Shown piece by piece: positions 37,665 through 46,302 of a DNA stretch of 64,000 nt. Within the stretch, counting starts at the first letter, position 1. The number at the start of each line of letters is the position of its first letter. Both the position numbers and the translations under genes were made by a program. The notes below the pieces were generated by a model. The model had not been told where the DNA came from and searched no databases. It worked only from the letters and a program-made list of their open reading frames with translations. The stretch covers positions 2,357,501 through 2,421,500 of the forward strand of contig NZ_JAVIWJ010000001.1 of the NCBI RefSeq assembly GCF_034314105.1, in the 5' to 3' direction. Source of the DNA: Pseudomonas sp. AB6 (lineage in GTDB: Bacteria; Pseudomonadota; Gammaproteobacteria; Pseudomonadales; Pseudomonadaceae).

Positions 37665-39242
37665 TTACCTCAGTTCTCCCTCTCCGTTTTTTTCAACCAC
37701 TAATTGATAACTGCGCAACTTATTCGCAATCGTAGTATGAGACACGCCCAATCGCTTACCTAACTGCCGACTACTCGGATGTTGTGCGTACAACTGTTCC
37801 AGCACAGCCTTTTCAAAGCGTCCGACAATGTCATCCAATCCCCCCTCCAGTGAAAAGCCCGCCAATGGCTGACGTGCCCCGTAATCGGGAAGTCGGATAT
37901 GCTCGGCCTTAACCGTCCCGCCTTCGCACAGGGAAACCGCCTGAAACAGCGCGTTTCCCAGCTGACGCACATTGCCTGGCCAGTGGTAATGACTCAAACG
38001 CTCCATCGCCGCCGGGGAAAATTTTGGCAATGGACAGCCAATTTGACGACTGGCCTGATCAAGGAAGTGATCCACCAGCGTTGGTAAACCGTCCAGGCAT
38101 TCTCGCAGCGGTGGAATGTGGAGCGACAATACATTGAGCCGGTGATAAAGGTCCTGACGAAACTCACCTCTGGCGCACAGCTCTGAAAGGTCGACTTGGG
38201 TAGCGCAAATTACCCGCACGTCCAAGTAAACCTCTTCATCGCTGCCAACCCGATGAAAACAGCCGTCCTGCAGGAAGCGCAGTAACTTCGCTTGTAAGCG
38301 CGGGCTCATCTCGCCCACGCCATCAAGGAACAACGTGCCGCCTGTCGTCAATTCAAGTAAACCGAGCTTGCCCTCGGCCCGTGCCCCTTCGAATGCGCCA
38401 GGGCCGTAACCGAATAATTCGGTCTCGGCCATGGATTCCGGCAGCCCGGCGCAATTAAGCGCCATCAGCGGTGACTGCCCGCGCGGGCTGGCCAAGTGAC
38501 AAGCGCGTGCCAACAACTCTTTACCCGTACCGGTTTCGCCCTCGATCAACAACGGCGCATCCAATGGCGCCATGCGCCGCGCTTCACGAACCACGGCAGC
38601 CATGAACTTTGAGCTTTGGAAAATACTGTCGAAGCCACGTAATTCCTGCTTACGCACGTGGTAAATCCGCTCGCCCACACGATCCGCCCGGTGCAGGGTC
38701 AACACCGCGCCCGCCATTGCTTCGCTGTCATCGTGCTGGGATTGCAACGGCGCGATATCAGCCAGAAACACATCGCCGCAGACTTTGACCCGCAAACCGT
38801 TAATCCGAGATTTGTTGGCCCGAACCAGCTCCGGCAAATCAAAATCTTCGGCATAACGGGACAGCGCAATGCCGGGCACTTCGTCGACCCGCACACCTAA
38901 CAATTGCGCAGCCGCCCGGTTGGCCGCGACGATAGAGCCGCTCATGTCGATGGATAACACCGGAAACTCCAAGGCGCCGAGCAGGGCATTGAGTTCCATG
39001 TGCCGACGTTCACTGGGCATCAATCCGACGCGCTTGACCCCAAACACACCGGCAATAGCTTCGAATTTGGGGCGCAGGGTCTGGAACTGAAGATTGATCA
39101 GGTTCGGGCAAAGCAGATAAATCGCGTCGCCGCGCTCACCTCCGACTTCCCCGAGGGCAACGTTGACACCGTATTCGACCAATAAGTTGAGAATGTCGCG
39201 AAGGATGCCAATTCGGTTTTGGCAGTGCACTTTGATGCGCAT
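37665..39242 (-). CDS. phhR: PhhR, TyrR-family regulator of aromatic amino acid catabolism
   Basis: 525 residues. Domains: ACT (1-75, MRIKVHCQNRIGILRDILNLL), which binds aromatic amino acids; PAS (80-145); AAA+ ATPase (205-430) with Walker A GETGTGKELL and Walker B GGTLFLDGVGEM; and a Fis-type HTH at the end (SSRQLGKRLGVSHTTIANKL). The sigma-54 contact loop reads GAFEGA instead of GAFTGA, which I also recall in other PhhR proteins, so sigma-54 dependence is uncertain. NVRQLGN replaces the usual NVRQLEN. Divergent from phhA and expected to activate it with phenylalanine or tyrosine. Confidence 0.93.
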   Translation of the reverse strand: MRIKVHCQNRIGILRDILNLLVEYGVNVALGEVGGERGDAIYLLCPNLINLQFQTLRPKFEAIAGVFGVKRVGLMPSERRHMELNALLGALEFPVLSIDMSGSIVAANRAAAQLLGVRVDEVPGIALSRYAEDFDLPELVRANKSRINGLRVKVCGDVFLADIAPLQSQHDDSEAMAGAVLTLHRADRVGERIYHVRKQELRGFDSIFQSSKFMAAVVREARRMAPLDAPLLIEGETGTGKELLARACHLASPRGQSPLMALNCAGLPESMAETELFGYGPGAFEGARAEGKLGLLELTTGGTLFLDGVGEMSPRLQAKLLRFLQDGCFHRVGSDEEVYLDVRVICATQVDLSELCARGEFRQDLYHRLNVLSLHIPPLRECLDGLPTLVDHFLDQASRQIGCPLPKFSPAAMERLSHYHWPGNVRQLGNALFQAVSLCEGGTVKAEHIRLPDYGARQPLAGFSLEGGLDDIVGRFEKAVLEQLYAQHPSSRQLGKRLGVSHTTIANKLRSYQLVVEKNGEGELR

Positions 39243-39368
39243 GAGCAGTAAGATCCTCGAAGGGGCGGCTTTTTTTGTTTAGGCGCGTTTAATCGTCAAG
39301 ATTATGTGACAGCTGGCCACTAAATCCCGCCTCGTCCACCGCCGCCTTTCGGCACAATCAAGACCTAT

Positions 39369-39386
39369 CGTAAACTTTTCGTTACG
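39369..39386 (+). promoter_or_regulatory. TyrR/PhhR-type box upstream of phhA
   Basis: CGTAAACTTTTCGTTACG is an 18-bp dyad fitting TGTAAA-N6-TTTACA at 9 of 12 conserved bases. It is 109 nt before the phhA start in the phhR-phhA divergent region, where the activator is expected. No -24/-12 element with 10-nt spacing could be found between it and phhA. Confidence 0.6.
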
Positions 39387-39495
39387 AAAAGACATTTTAG
39401 CTTGGCGTTATCTGCTGATTTCTTGCCACAGCGAGCCTTCAAACGCGTTATTTCTAGGGCATCCATAACAAGAAGCTTCCCCCGAGGAGAACGGC

Positions 39496-40287
39496 ATGAC
39501 GCAGACCTCGTACGTGGCCCGCGAGCCCGACGCAAACGGCTTTATCGACTACCCGCCAGCCGAGCATGCGGTGTGGAACACATTGATCACTCGGCAAATG
39601 AAAGTGATTGAAGGGCGTGCCTGCCAGGAATACTTCGACGGCATCGAGCAACTGGGTTTACCCCATGATCGTATTCCACAACTGGCCGAGGTCAATAGCG
39701 TGCTAGCTGCCACCACGGGCTGGCAGGTCGCTCGAGTTCCTGCATTGATCCCCTTCCAAAAGTTCTTCGAATTACTGGCGAACAAACAGTTTCCGGTAGC
39801 GACCTTTATTCGCAGTGAGCAGGAGCTTGATTACCTGCAAGAGCCTGACATTTTCCATGAAGTGTTTGGCCATTGCCCGCTGCTGACCAATCCGTGGTTT
39901 GCTGAATTCACCCACACCTATGGCAAGCTCGGGTTAAGCGCAACCAAAGAACAGCGTGTTTATCTGGCGCGCCTGTATTGGATGACCATTGAGTTCGGGC
40001 TGGTAGATACGCCACAGGGCCAACGCATCTATGGGGGCGGGATTCTGTCCTCGCCTAAGGAAACGGTTTACAGCCTGTCTTCAGCACCGGAACATCAGGT
40101 GTTCGACGCATTAGAGGCGATGCGCACACCTTACCGAATTGATATTTTGCAACCGCTGTACTTCGTGCTGCCGAGTATGAAACGCCTGTTCGACCTCGCC
40201 CACGAAGACATCATGGAGCTGGTTCGACTGGGTATGCAGCTCGGCCTGCACGCTCCAAAATTTTCACCAAAAATCAAAGCTGCCTGA
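39496..40287 (+). CDS. phhA: Phenylalanine-4-hydroxylase
   Basis: Iron and tetrahydropterin-dependent conversion of phenylalanine to tyrosine. 263 residues, the bacterial monomeric size without a regulatory domain. Iron ligands are the two histidines of [12 protein letters not shown] (near 121 and 126) and the glutamate of YWMTIEFGL (near 166). The pterin-binding region includes [27 protein letters not shown] at 39484-39489 precedes the ATG. First gene of phhABC. Confidence 0.96.
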   Translation: MTQTSYVAREPDANGFIDYPPAEHAVWNTLITRQMKVIEGRACQEYFDGIEQLGLPHDRIPQLAEVNSVLAATTGWQVARVPALIPFQKFFELLANKQFPVATFIRSEQELDYLQEPDIFHEVFGHCPLLTNPWFAEFTHTYGKLGLSATKEQRVYLARLYWMTIEFGLVDTPQGQRIYGGGILSSPKETVYSLSSAPEHQVFDALEAMRTPYRIDILQPLYFVLPSMKRLFDLAHEDIMELVRLGMQLGLHAPKFSPKIKAA

Positions 40288-40300
40288 TCAGGAATATTTT

Positions 40301-40657
40301 ATGAGTACGCTCAATCAAGCCCACTGCGAAGCCTGTCACGCCAACGCGCCGCAAGTCAGTGATGACGAATTGCCCGTTCTGATCAAGCAGATCCCGGATT
40401 GGAACATCGAAGTACGCGACGCAGTGATGCAGCTGGAAAAGGTCTACGTGTTCAAAAATTTCAAGTTCGCGCTTGCGTTCACCAACGCGGTCGGCGAAAT
40501 TGCCGAAGCCGAGGGTCATCACCCTGGCTTGCTCACCGAATGGGGCAAAGTGACCGTGACGTGGTGGAGCCACTCGATCAAAGGGCTGCACCGCAACGAT
40601 TTCATTATGGCCGCCCGCACTGACGAAGTGGCCAAAGGTGCCGAGGGCCGCAAGTAA
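40301..40657 (+). CDS. phhB: Pterin-4a-carbinolamine dehydratase
   Basis: Recycles the 4a-hydroxy-pterin made by PhhA. 118 residues, DCoH family. The active-site pattern [23 protein letters not shown] (histidines near 67-68) and [17 protein letters not shown] are typical. 13 nt after phhA with AGGAA upstream; the stop overlaps the phhC start (TAATG). Confidence 0.95.
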   Translation: MSTLNQAHCEACHANAPQVSDDELPVLIKQIPDWNIEVRDAVMQLEKVYVFKNFKFALAFTNAVGEIAEAEGHHPGLLTEWGKVTVTWWSHSIKGLHRNDFIMAARTDEVAKGAEGRK

Positions 40658-41853
40658 TGCATTTCAACGATATCCAGCGCGTACCAGGCGATCCGATCTT
40701 GGGTCTGATCGAGGCGTATGCGACTGATTCGAACCCGAACAAATTCGACCTTGGCGTGGGCGTCTATAAAGACGCTGCGGGCCTGACGCCGATTCTGCGC
40801 TCGGTCAAACTGGCCGAGCAGCGTCTGGTGGATCAGCAAACCACCAAGACCTATATCGGTGGCCACGGCCAGTCGAATTTCGGCACGCTAATCAGTGAAC
40901 TGGTACTGGGCAAGGAATCGCCGTTGATCGCGCAAAAGCGTGTCGGCGCCACACAAACCCCAGGCGGTACCGGCGCCCTGCGTCTGTGTGCGGATTTCAT
41001 CGCCCGTTGTTTGCCGGGGCGCGGTATCTGGTTGAGCGATCCGACCTGGCCGATCCACGAATCAATCTTTGACGCGGCAGGGCTAAACGTCAGTCATTAC
41101 CCGTATGTGGACAGCGACAACCGCTTGAACGTCGATGCAATGCTTGCCACATTAAATCAGGTGCCACGTGGCGATGTGGTACTGCTGCACGCCTGCTGTC
41201 ATAACCCGACAGGTTTTGATCTATCCCAAGACGATTGGCGGCAAGTGCTGGAAATTGTGCGCAGCCGCAACTTAATCCCGTTGATTGATTTCGCCTACCA
41301 AGGCTTCGGCGACGGCCTGGAGCAGGATGCGTGGTCAGTGCGATTGTTTGCCGACGCATTGCCGGAACTGCTGATTACCAGTTCGTGCTCAAAGAACTTT
41401 GGCCTGTATCGCGAGCGCACTGGCGCATTGATTGTGTGCACTGACACCGCAGAAAAGCTCTTGGATGTGCGCAGTCAATTGTCGTCCACTGCCCGCAACT
41501 TATGGTCCAATCCGCCGGATCACGGCGCGGCCATCGTCGCTGAAATCCTTGGCGACCCTGAGCTGAAAGGCCTGTGGATGGAGGAAGTGGAAGAGATGCG
41601 CGCGCGTATTGCGCAGCTCCGTGCAGGTCTGGTTGAGGCCTTGACGCCGCTGGGCCTGGGCGAACGTTTTGCGCACATTGGCGTGCAACGCGGGATGTTT
41701 TCCTACACCGGACTGAACGACGCTCAGGTGGCCAGATTGCGCTATGAACACAGCGTGTATTTGGTAAGCGCTGGACGTGCCAACATTGCCGGCATCGACG
41801 CCTCGCGCCTCGGCCTGTTAGCCCAGGCAATCGCCGACGTCTGTCACGACTGA
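40657..41853 (+). CDS. phhC: Aromatic amino acid aminotransferase
   Basis: PLP class I transaminase acting on tyrosine and phenylalanine. 398 residues, TyrB/AspC-like. N-terminus NDIQRVPGDPILGLIEAYATDSNPNKFDLGVGVYKD; the PLP lysine is in LITSSCSKNFGLYRERTGAL near 250; HACCHNPTGFDL binds the cofactor. Translationally coupled to phhB. Completes the phh operon leading from phenylalanine to hydroxyphenylpyruvate. Confidence 0.95.
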   Translation: MHFNDIQRVPGDPILGLIEAYATDSNPNKFDLGVGVYKDAAGLTPILRSVKLAEQRLVDQQTTKTYIGGHGQSNFGTLISELVLGKESPLIAQKRVGATQTPGGTGALRLCADFIARCLPGRGIWLSDPTWPIHESIFDAAGLNVSHYPYVDSDNRLNVDAMLATLNQVPRGDVVLLHACCHNPTGFDLSQDDWRQVLEIVRSRNLIPLIDFAYQGFGDGLEQDAWSVRLFADALPELLITSSCSKNFGLYRERTGALIVCTDTAEKLLDVRSQLSSTARNLWSNPPDHGAAIVAEILGDPELKGLWMEEVEEMRARIAQLRAGLVEALTPLGLGERFAHIGVQRGMFSYTGLNDAQVARLRYEHSVYLVSAGRANIAGIDASRLGLLAQAIADVCHD

Positions 41854-41876
41854 CAGGGGTTTGACCGTGTCATCCA

Positions 41877-41897
41877 TCGCGCCCTTCAAGGGCGCGA
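41877..41897 (+). terminator. Probable phhABC terminator
   Basis: A perfect 8-bp stem TCGCGCCC / GGGCGCGA with TTCAA loop, 24 nt past the phhC stop, but only a short TTGCGTT after it. Confidence 0.6.
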
Positions 41898-42050
41898 TTG
41901 CGTTATGCAAGCAAGGCAGTCTGTCGCCAAATGGCAAAAGAGTGGCAGATAAAGTCTGATTGTCATTTCCAGTGCTGTATCCTGCCCAAGCTTTACATAA
42001 GCACGGATCTTTCCAGCACCTTCAATCAGATCTTGCGCGGAGCGACGTCG

Positions 42051-42197
42051 ATGCACGAAATACCGAACTTCCCTTACCCAAGCCTGCACGAACCACAACA
42101 ACCCCCAAAGGCCCAACAAGCACCCGGCCGACCAGCCGAATTGAAAGCCAATCCGGTCAAAGCTAAAGAAAGCCAAAGCGCTAAAAGCCGAGACTGA
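42051..42197 (+). CDS. Small proline/lysine-rich protein, function unknown
   Basis: 48 residues, MHEIPNFPYPSLHEPQQPPK at the start, then a basic, proline- and alanine-rich tail (AELKANPVKAKESQSAKSRD). GGAG 8 nt before the ATG is a good ribosome binding site. Unstructured composition, no membrane helix. It lies between the phh operon and the small gene at 42312. Real but uncharacterised is my reading; homology could not be checked. Confidence 0.5.
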   Translation: MHEIPNFPYPSLHEPQQPPKAQQAPGRPAELKANPVKAKESQSAKSRD

Positions 42198-42208
42198 CGG
42201 CAGTTGTT

Positions 42209-42256
42209 CAGACCGTATGCCAAACCAGTGTTTTGCGCCTGTTTGTATACGGTCTG
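42209..42256. repeat. 12-bp inverted repeat between two small genes
   Basis: CAGACCGTATGC (42209-42220) and GTATACGGTCTG (42245-42256) pair at 11 of 12 positions, plus one G-U or mismatch, across a 24-nt loop. No T-run follows. It could be a terminator variant for the 42051 gene, an operator or an mRNA structure. Confidence 0.5.
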
Positions 42257-42261
42257 TTATG

Positions 42262-42272
42262 CCCCCCCCCCC
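42262..42272 (+). repeat. Homopolymeric tract of 11 C
   Basis: A run of eleven C, unusual in length for this genome, 40 nt before the start of the small gene at 42312 and 6 nt after the inverted repeat. Such runs are prone to slippage in replication and to sequencing error. Confidence 0.8.
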
Positions 42273-42311
42273 GCATTCGTGCGTATGCCTGAACAAAAAG
42301 TGAACTCTGAA

Positions 42312-42491
42312 ATGGCCCACCTCAGCGACCCCACTGCCAACGTCGTGATGGAAACCACAGAAAAAATGGTCGAAATCTGGTCCCGCCTCAGCACCGAAAA
42401 ACAGACGGCTTTACTCCAGCGCTTCGGCACCAAAGAAACTGCGCTCGCCGCACTGGTTACGACCCACCTGCTTAACCCCGCTAAAATCTGA
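42312..42491 (+). CDS. Small helical protein, function unknown
   Basis: 59 residues from ATG 42312 (MAHLSDPTANVVMETTEKMV...), with possible earlier starts at 42285 or 42279; none has a good ribosome binding site. The body (EIWSRLSTEKQTALLQRFGTKETALAALVTTHLL) is strongly amphipathic helical without membrane segments. Only regular composition and the coding-like third positions support it. Ends 180 nt before the MFS transporter gene. Confidence 0.5.
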   Translation: MAHLSDPTANVVMETTEKMVEIWSRLSTEKQTALLQRFGTKETALAALVTTHLLNPAKI

Positions 42492-42671
42492 TCTGCTCTT
42501 TTTTCCGCTGGCATAAACCGGCAGTAACATTTTCCGTATTTTTTTAAGCCAATCTCCAGCAATGCCGAAACCACCGCTATCATAAGCAGCCTTGATCGCG
42601 CCTAGAGCTGAAACGCTTCTCTGCAACACGTTGCGCGTCACCACTTTTCGCTGAAACCGTGGATTTTTACC

Positions 42672-43880
42672 ATGCCAGACTCCTCGCCCACCGCCGCAGA
42701 ACGCCCGATGGCGGTCACGCTGCAGGTCGTTTCCATTGTCCTGTTTACCTTCATCGGCTACTTGAACATTGGTATTCCGTTGGCCGTCCTGCCGAGCTAT
42801 GTCAACACCGACCTAGGCTTTGGCGCCGTGACTGCCGGGCTGGTGATCAGTGTCCAATACTTGGCGACGCTGCTCAGCCGCCCTTACGCCGGCCGGATCA
42901 TCGACAACCGAGGCAGCAAGAAAGCCGTGCTCTATGGCTTGGCGGGTTGTGGGCTCAGCGGTGTATTCATGCTGGTGTCAGCTTGGCTGCACAGCGCGCC
43001 GATGCTCAGCCTGATCTGCTTGTTCATCGGGCGATTGGTGCTGGGCAGCGCTGAAAGCCTGGTGGGTTCCGGGTCGATTGGCTGGGGGATTGGCAAGGTT
43101 GGCGCGCTCAACACCGCCAAAGTGATCTCGTGGAACGGCATCGCCAGTTATGGTGCATTGGCAATTGGCGCGCCGCTTGGGGTGGTGTTGGTCCAGCAAT
43201 TTGGCTTATGGAGCATGGGGTTCAGCATTATTTTACTGGCGGCTTTGGGCCTGAAACTGGCCTGGAACAAAGAGCCTGCACCCATCGTCCACGGTGAGCG
43301 CTTGCCATTTATGCACGTACTCGGCCGCGTGCTGCCCCATGGCACTGGGTTGGCATTAGGTTCGATTGGCTTCGGCACCATAGCCACATTCATCACGTTG
43401 TATTACGCCAGCCACAGTTGGCCGAATGCAGTGTTGTGTTTGAGCCTGTTTGGCGCCTGCTTCATCGGCGCGCGCTTGCTGTTCGGAAAATTCATCAACC
43501 GACTTGGTGGCTTCCGCGTGGCGATTGCTTGTCTTTCGGTCGAGACGCTCGGTTTGGTGCTGTTATGGGTCGCACCCACACCGACACTGGCCCTGGCGGG
43601 CGCTGCACTCACCGGCTTCGGATTTTCCCTGGTGTTTCCGGCATTAGGTGTTGAGGCAGTGAACCTGGTACCCGCTTCCAGCCGGGGTGCAGCGGTGGGT
43701 GCGTACTCGCTGTTCATCGACCTGTCACTGGGCATCACCGGCCCGGTCGCCGGGGCCATCGCCTCGGGCTTCGGCTTTGCTTCAATCTTCCTCTTCGCAG
43801 CCTTGGCGGCGCTGACCGGATTAATCCTCAGCGTTTACCTGTACCGGCAGGCGGTGCATCTTCGGGATTATAAGCCGTAG
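42672..43880 (+). CDS. MFS transporter, YhhS/YfcJ-like
   Basis: 402 residues, twelve hydrophobic segments. Residues 17-45 ([29 protein letters not shown]) start the first helix pair; the loop 2-3 motif is [20 protein letters not shown], the MFS signature (GxxxDRxGRR-like). A central cytoplasmic loop follows near 190-215 ([16 protein letters not shown]). Resembles YhhS/YfcJ-type transporters suspected in drug or metabolite export; substrate unknown. GTGGA upstream of the ATG at 42672. Single gene followed by a REP pair. Confidence 0.85.
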   Translation: MPDSSPTAAERPMAVTLQVVSIVLFTFIGYLNIGIPLAVLPSYVNTDLGFGAVTAGLVISVQYLATLLSRPYAGRIIDNRGSKKAVLYGLAGCGLSGVFMLVSAWLHSAPMLSLICLFIGRLVLGSAESLVGSGSIGWGIGKVGALNTAKVISWNGIASYGALAIGAPLGVVLVQQFGLWSMGFSIILLAALGLKLAWNKEPAPIVHGERLPFMHVLGRVLPHGTGLALGSIGFGTIATFITLYYASHSWPNAVLCLSLFGACFIGARLLFGKFINRLGGFRVAIACLSVETLGLVLLWVAPTPTLALAGAALTGFGFSLVFPALGVEAVNLVPASSRGAAVGAYSLFIDLSLGITGPVAGAIASGFGFASIFLFAALAALTGLILSVYLYRQAVHLRDYKP

Positions 43881-43893
43881 GCGTTGCGTCCAT

Positions 43894-43972
43894 CTGTAGG
43901 AGCCAACGTGTTGGCGATGCAACAGGCGGCGCGGAGAGTCCGTCGCTGCGCCTCGCCAACAAGAGGAACACC
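43894..43972. repeat. REP pair (inverted) after the MFS gene
   Basis: CTGTAGGAGCCAACGTGTTG then GCGA, and 30 nt later GCCTCGCCAACAAGAGGAAC then ACC, roughly complementary. Typical Pseudomonas extragenic REP sequence. The rest of 43881-44107 is empty. Confidence 0.7.
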
Positions 43973-44107
43973 ACTGGCAGCACCGACGGTAGCGACCGTC
44001 CCTAAAAATTCCCGCCCTCGGCATATTTCACCTTTTTACACGCCTCAGTATTTCCCGCTGCGCACATATCTCGAACCTTCATGTACGAGGCGCCACCGCC
44101 GATAGAA

Positions 44108-44495
44108 TTAAACAAGACCGAGCTTGGCAACTATACCCATCCCAATCATTACCAATAGAAGTAACCCGCTGGTCCAGTGCAACATGACAAGTTGCAGTCT
44201 TAGGTCAGCTGGGAAATTTTTCAAATCCTCGGCACTGGCCCCTCCATCGCGGATGGTGGACACGAGGCATGGTCATCAATCCCATAATTGCACCCAGAAG
44301 ATGCAACCGCCCCCATGGACCTGCATGCAATAAAAAAGCTCGAATGGTAATAGTGGGGCAATTTTTCAGATGGTTTAACATCAGTTCGACTCTGTTATAT
44401 GCAAGATACAACGCTATGCCAATGCAAGTGAATACGCCTACAAAACCGATCAAACTTATGTAGAGATAACCGTTTTCACCAGTACTAAGGCTCAT
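44108..44495 (-). pseudogene. Frameshifted small membrane protein
   Basis: An ORF starting MSLSTGENGYLYISLIGFVG has one membrane helix (YISLIGFVGVFTCIGIALYLAY), a middle part ending LLGAIMGLMTMPRV, then goes out of frame (HHPRWRGQCRG...) to an early stop at 44205. In the -1 frame the protein continues as RDGGASAEDLKNFPADLRLQ and a second helix (TSGLLLLVMIGMGIVAKLGLV) to TAA at 44108. Removing one C near 44255 restores PRVHIRDGGASAEDLKNFP in a 128-residue protein. So this is a single-base frameshift, biological or sequencing. Its start overlaps the stop of the ORF before it (ATGA). Family not certain; I recall similar membrane proteins beside polymorphic toxin or T6SS effector genes. Confidence 0.7.
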
Positions 44496-44701
44496 TTACT
44501 TTTCTCGTAAATGAGTTCGCCCGCTTTTTCACCCGCCATTCCGAGGCCAATGCCAGCTTCAAAAGAGTTAACGACTTCGCGATTGAACTGGAGTCGCAGA
44601 ATGCCGTCCGTAAGATGTGCATAGCCTGACAACATAGATTGAGATGACAACACCCCAGCCGTATGCTTTACATTCCAGATGTCATAACGATTCGGGTTCA
44701 T
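44492..44701 (-). CDS. Orphan 69-residue ORF, probably a gene remnant
   Basis: MNPNRYDIWNVKHTAGVLSS, then a middle part with YAHLTDGILRLQFNREVVNS, ending in FEAGIGLGMAGEKAGELIYEKSK. The end is glycine-rich and may form a short hydrophobic helix. It overlaps the ORF before it (start codon inside the TCATGA stop) and the ORF after it, a chain of overlapping short frames. This could be a compact operon or the C-terminal part of a larger broken gene. I do not recognise it securely. Confidence 0.45.
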   Translation of the reverse strand: MNPNRYDIWNVKHTAGVLSSQSMLSGYAHLTDGILRLQFNREVVNSFEAGIGLGMAGEKAGELIYEKSK

Positions 44702-44790
44702 GACTTGCCGCTCTGTTCGTTGGAATGGCCGATCTGATAGTCGGGGCCAATCGCCTCATAGGTGAGCGTCATGTATCCGTGCATAGTCAT
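44698..44790 (-). CDS. 30-residue ORF upstream of the remnant cluster
   Basis: ATG 44790 with AGGA about 10 nt upstream gives MTMHGYMTLTYEAIGPDYQI then GHSNEQSGKS, ending in TGA that overlaps the next ATG (ATGA). It may be a fragment in frame with a lost N-terminal part of the 69-residue ORF. Weak support by itself. Confidence 0.3.
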   Translation of the reverse strand: MTMHGYMTLTYEAIGPDYQIGHSNEQSGKS

Positions 44791-44908
44791 AAACCCAATT
44801 CCTTTTTCGATAGCTATTTAGGCTACTGAAAAACGGACCGAAGGACTGTAGGACGCTTCTGAAAATGCAGGTTGCTGGCACATTTTTGTGGCGCTAAGTG
44901 ACCTCCAG

Positions 44909-45322
44909 CTAAAAATCTACCTTCCCACGCCCAGCCTTGATACTGCCGCGTAGCGTCTTGCCTTCCAAACGGCGTTTCTTTGAACCCAGGGTCGGCTTGG
45001 TTGGGCGGCGTTTCTTCTCGACTTTGGTTGCGTTGATGATCAACTCAGTCAAACGTTCCAACGCATCGGCGCGGTTTTGCTCTTGGGTTCGGTATTGCTG
45101 GGCCTTGAGCACAATCACGCCTTCGCTGGTGATACGACTGTCGCGCAACGCGAGCAAGCGCTCCTTGTAGAACGGCGGCAAGGACGAGGCGTTGATGTCG
45201 AAGCGCAAATGCACCGCGCTCGATACCTTGTTGACGTTTTGCCCTCCGGCACCTTGGGCGCGGATGGCCGTCAACTCGATCTCGGCATCGGCGAGCTGCA
45301 CGTTATTGGAAATCACCAGCAT
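44909..45322 (-). CDS. arfB: Alternative ribosome-rescue factor ArfB (YaeJ)
   Basis: 137 residues. Peptidyl-tRNA hydrolase that frees ribosomes stalled without a stop codon. The GGQ motif is in [23 protein letters not shown] (near residues 24-28), typical of class I release factor domains. The basic C-terminal tail ([38 protein letters not shown]) enters the empty mRNA channel. ATG 45322 ([20 protein letters not shown]) is the family start; the extension to 45394 is not used. The same gene follows the phh region in P. aeruginosa. Confidence 0.95.
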   Translation of the reverse strand: MLVISNNVQLADAEIELTAIRAQGAGGQNVNKVSSAVHLRFDINASSLPPFYKERLLALRDSRITSEGVIVLKAQQYRTQEQNRADALERLTELIINATKVEKKRRPTKPTLGSKKRRLEGKTLRGSIKAGRGKVDF

Positions 45323-45837
45323 ATGAGCATTACATGGTCCTGAAGCGTTCAACGATCTGCAACGAACGAAGTTAAAACGTGGCGCATTGTACACCGCCGC
45401 ACTCCACCGATTTATTGCAACCGCCTACATGGACCTGCCTCTAGTTCCTGACCGAATGGATGGGAAACGGTCCACACTCACTTCAAACAAATAGCTGACT
45501 GTATTTTGGCGCGAAATAAGTTTTGTTCATTCGGAACTGCATTCGGTCCCCGGCTGCCCGTCAAACCTGCACGCTTCAGCGCCTGTAAGTGACTCATTGG
45601 CGTTACACCATTCGAAAAATTTATTGCGCATAAAACATTCATAAACTAGTTTTTCTATTGTCTGCTGACCAATCATGGTTAGCGCGATTTTCGGCGGGGA
45701 CATTTGGAACCAAGCAATTAAAGGCGATAAATGTGCCCGCCGCTTTCAATCAGTCAGCTTTCTAGCACGCCCTCCGGCAGATGCGGTTTGCTTCACCTAC
45801 CACGCCTGGCTGCCCCTGCTCGCAACGGGATGGATCC
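45323..45837. other. 515-bp intergenic region between arfB and an orphan gene
   Basis: Divergent promoters for arfB (minus) and the 45838 gene (plus). AT-rich around 45610-45665 (cgaaaaatttattgcgcataaaacattcataaactag), where a promoter is likely. No ORF, repeat or RNA gene recognised. Confidence 0.4.
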
Positions 45838-46206
45838 ATGGACCAGATCAGCGCAATCGAACATTTTTTGCACGACCTGAAACATCACCCGGCCGTCGAA
45901 TACACGTTTAAACCACAAGTGCTCATCGGCTACACCGACGCCTATTCAGCGCTCGTCAGTAACATCATCGAAACCGCCCTGGAAGACGACTCTTTTCGCT
46001 TTAGTGCAATGAATTTGGATACTTCGTCCACGGACTCGCTGATAAGCGCGATCATAGAAAACGATCTGTACATGCTGCTTTATGACGCATCGATCCAGCC
46101 TGACCTGCACTCCAATGGCCTTGGATTCATTCAGGAGTTGAAGACTGTTATGAACGAAAATCCGAAGAAGTGGTTGCCGTTCAAAGATTACGGCCGATTT
46201 TTCTAG
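45838..46206 (+). CDS. Conserved-looking cytoplasmic protein, function unknown
   Basis: 122 residues from ATG 45838 (MDQISAIEHFLHDLKHHPAV). Acidic with mixed helix/strand patterns: YTFKPQVLIGYTDAYSALVSNIIETALEDDSFRFSAMNLD and SLISAIIENDLYMLLYDASIQPD. No signal peptide, membrane helix or metal motif. GGGATGGA before the start is a fair ribosome binding site. Alone between arfB and rluB with its own terminator and an AT-rich promoter region, so it may have been inserted. I cannot assign a family. Confidence 0.6.
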   Translation: MDQISAIEHFLHDLKHHPAVEYTFKPQVLIGYTDAYSALVSNIIETALEDDSFRFSAMNLDTSSTDSLISAIIENDLYMLLYDASIQPDLHSNGLGFIQELKTVMNENPKKWLPFKDYGRFF

Positions 46207-46243
46207 TGAGGTTGTGACACAGCTGTATGCCCCTGTCGCCCAT

Positions 46244-46278
46244 AAAAAAAACGCCAACCTCTCGGTTAGCGTTTTTTT
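46244..46278. terminator. Bidirectional terminator
   Basis: A8, then ACGCCAACC-TCT-CGGTTAGCGT, then T7. It ends the plus-strand orphan gene and the minus-strand rluB. Confidence 0.9.
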
Positions 46279-46302
46279 ACATCTGCTGCTAAAGCCAGAC
46301 GA

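Noticed and set aside
39300..39420. Sigma-54 promoter for phhA (TGGCCAC... or TTGGCGTT...)
   Set aside because: Spacing between GG and GC is 12 or 8 nt instead of 10.
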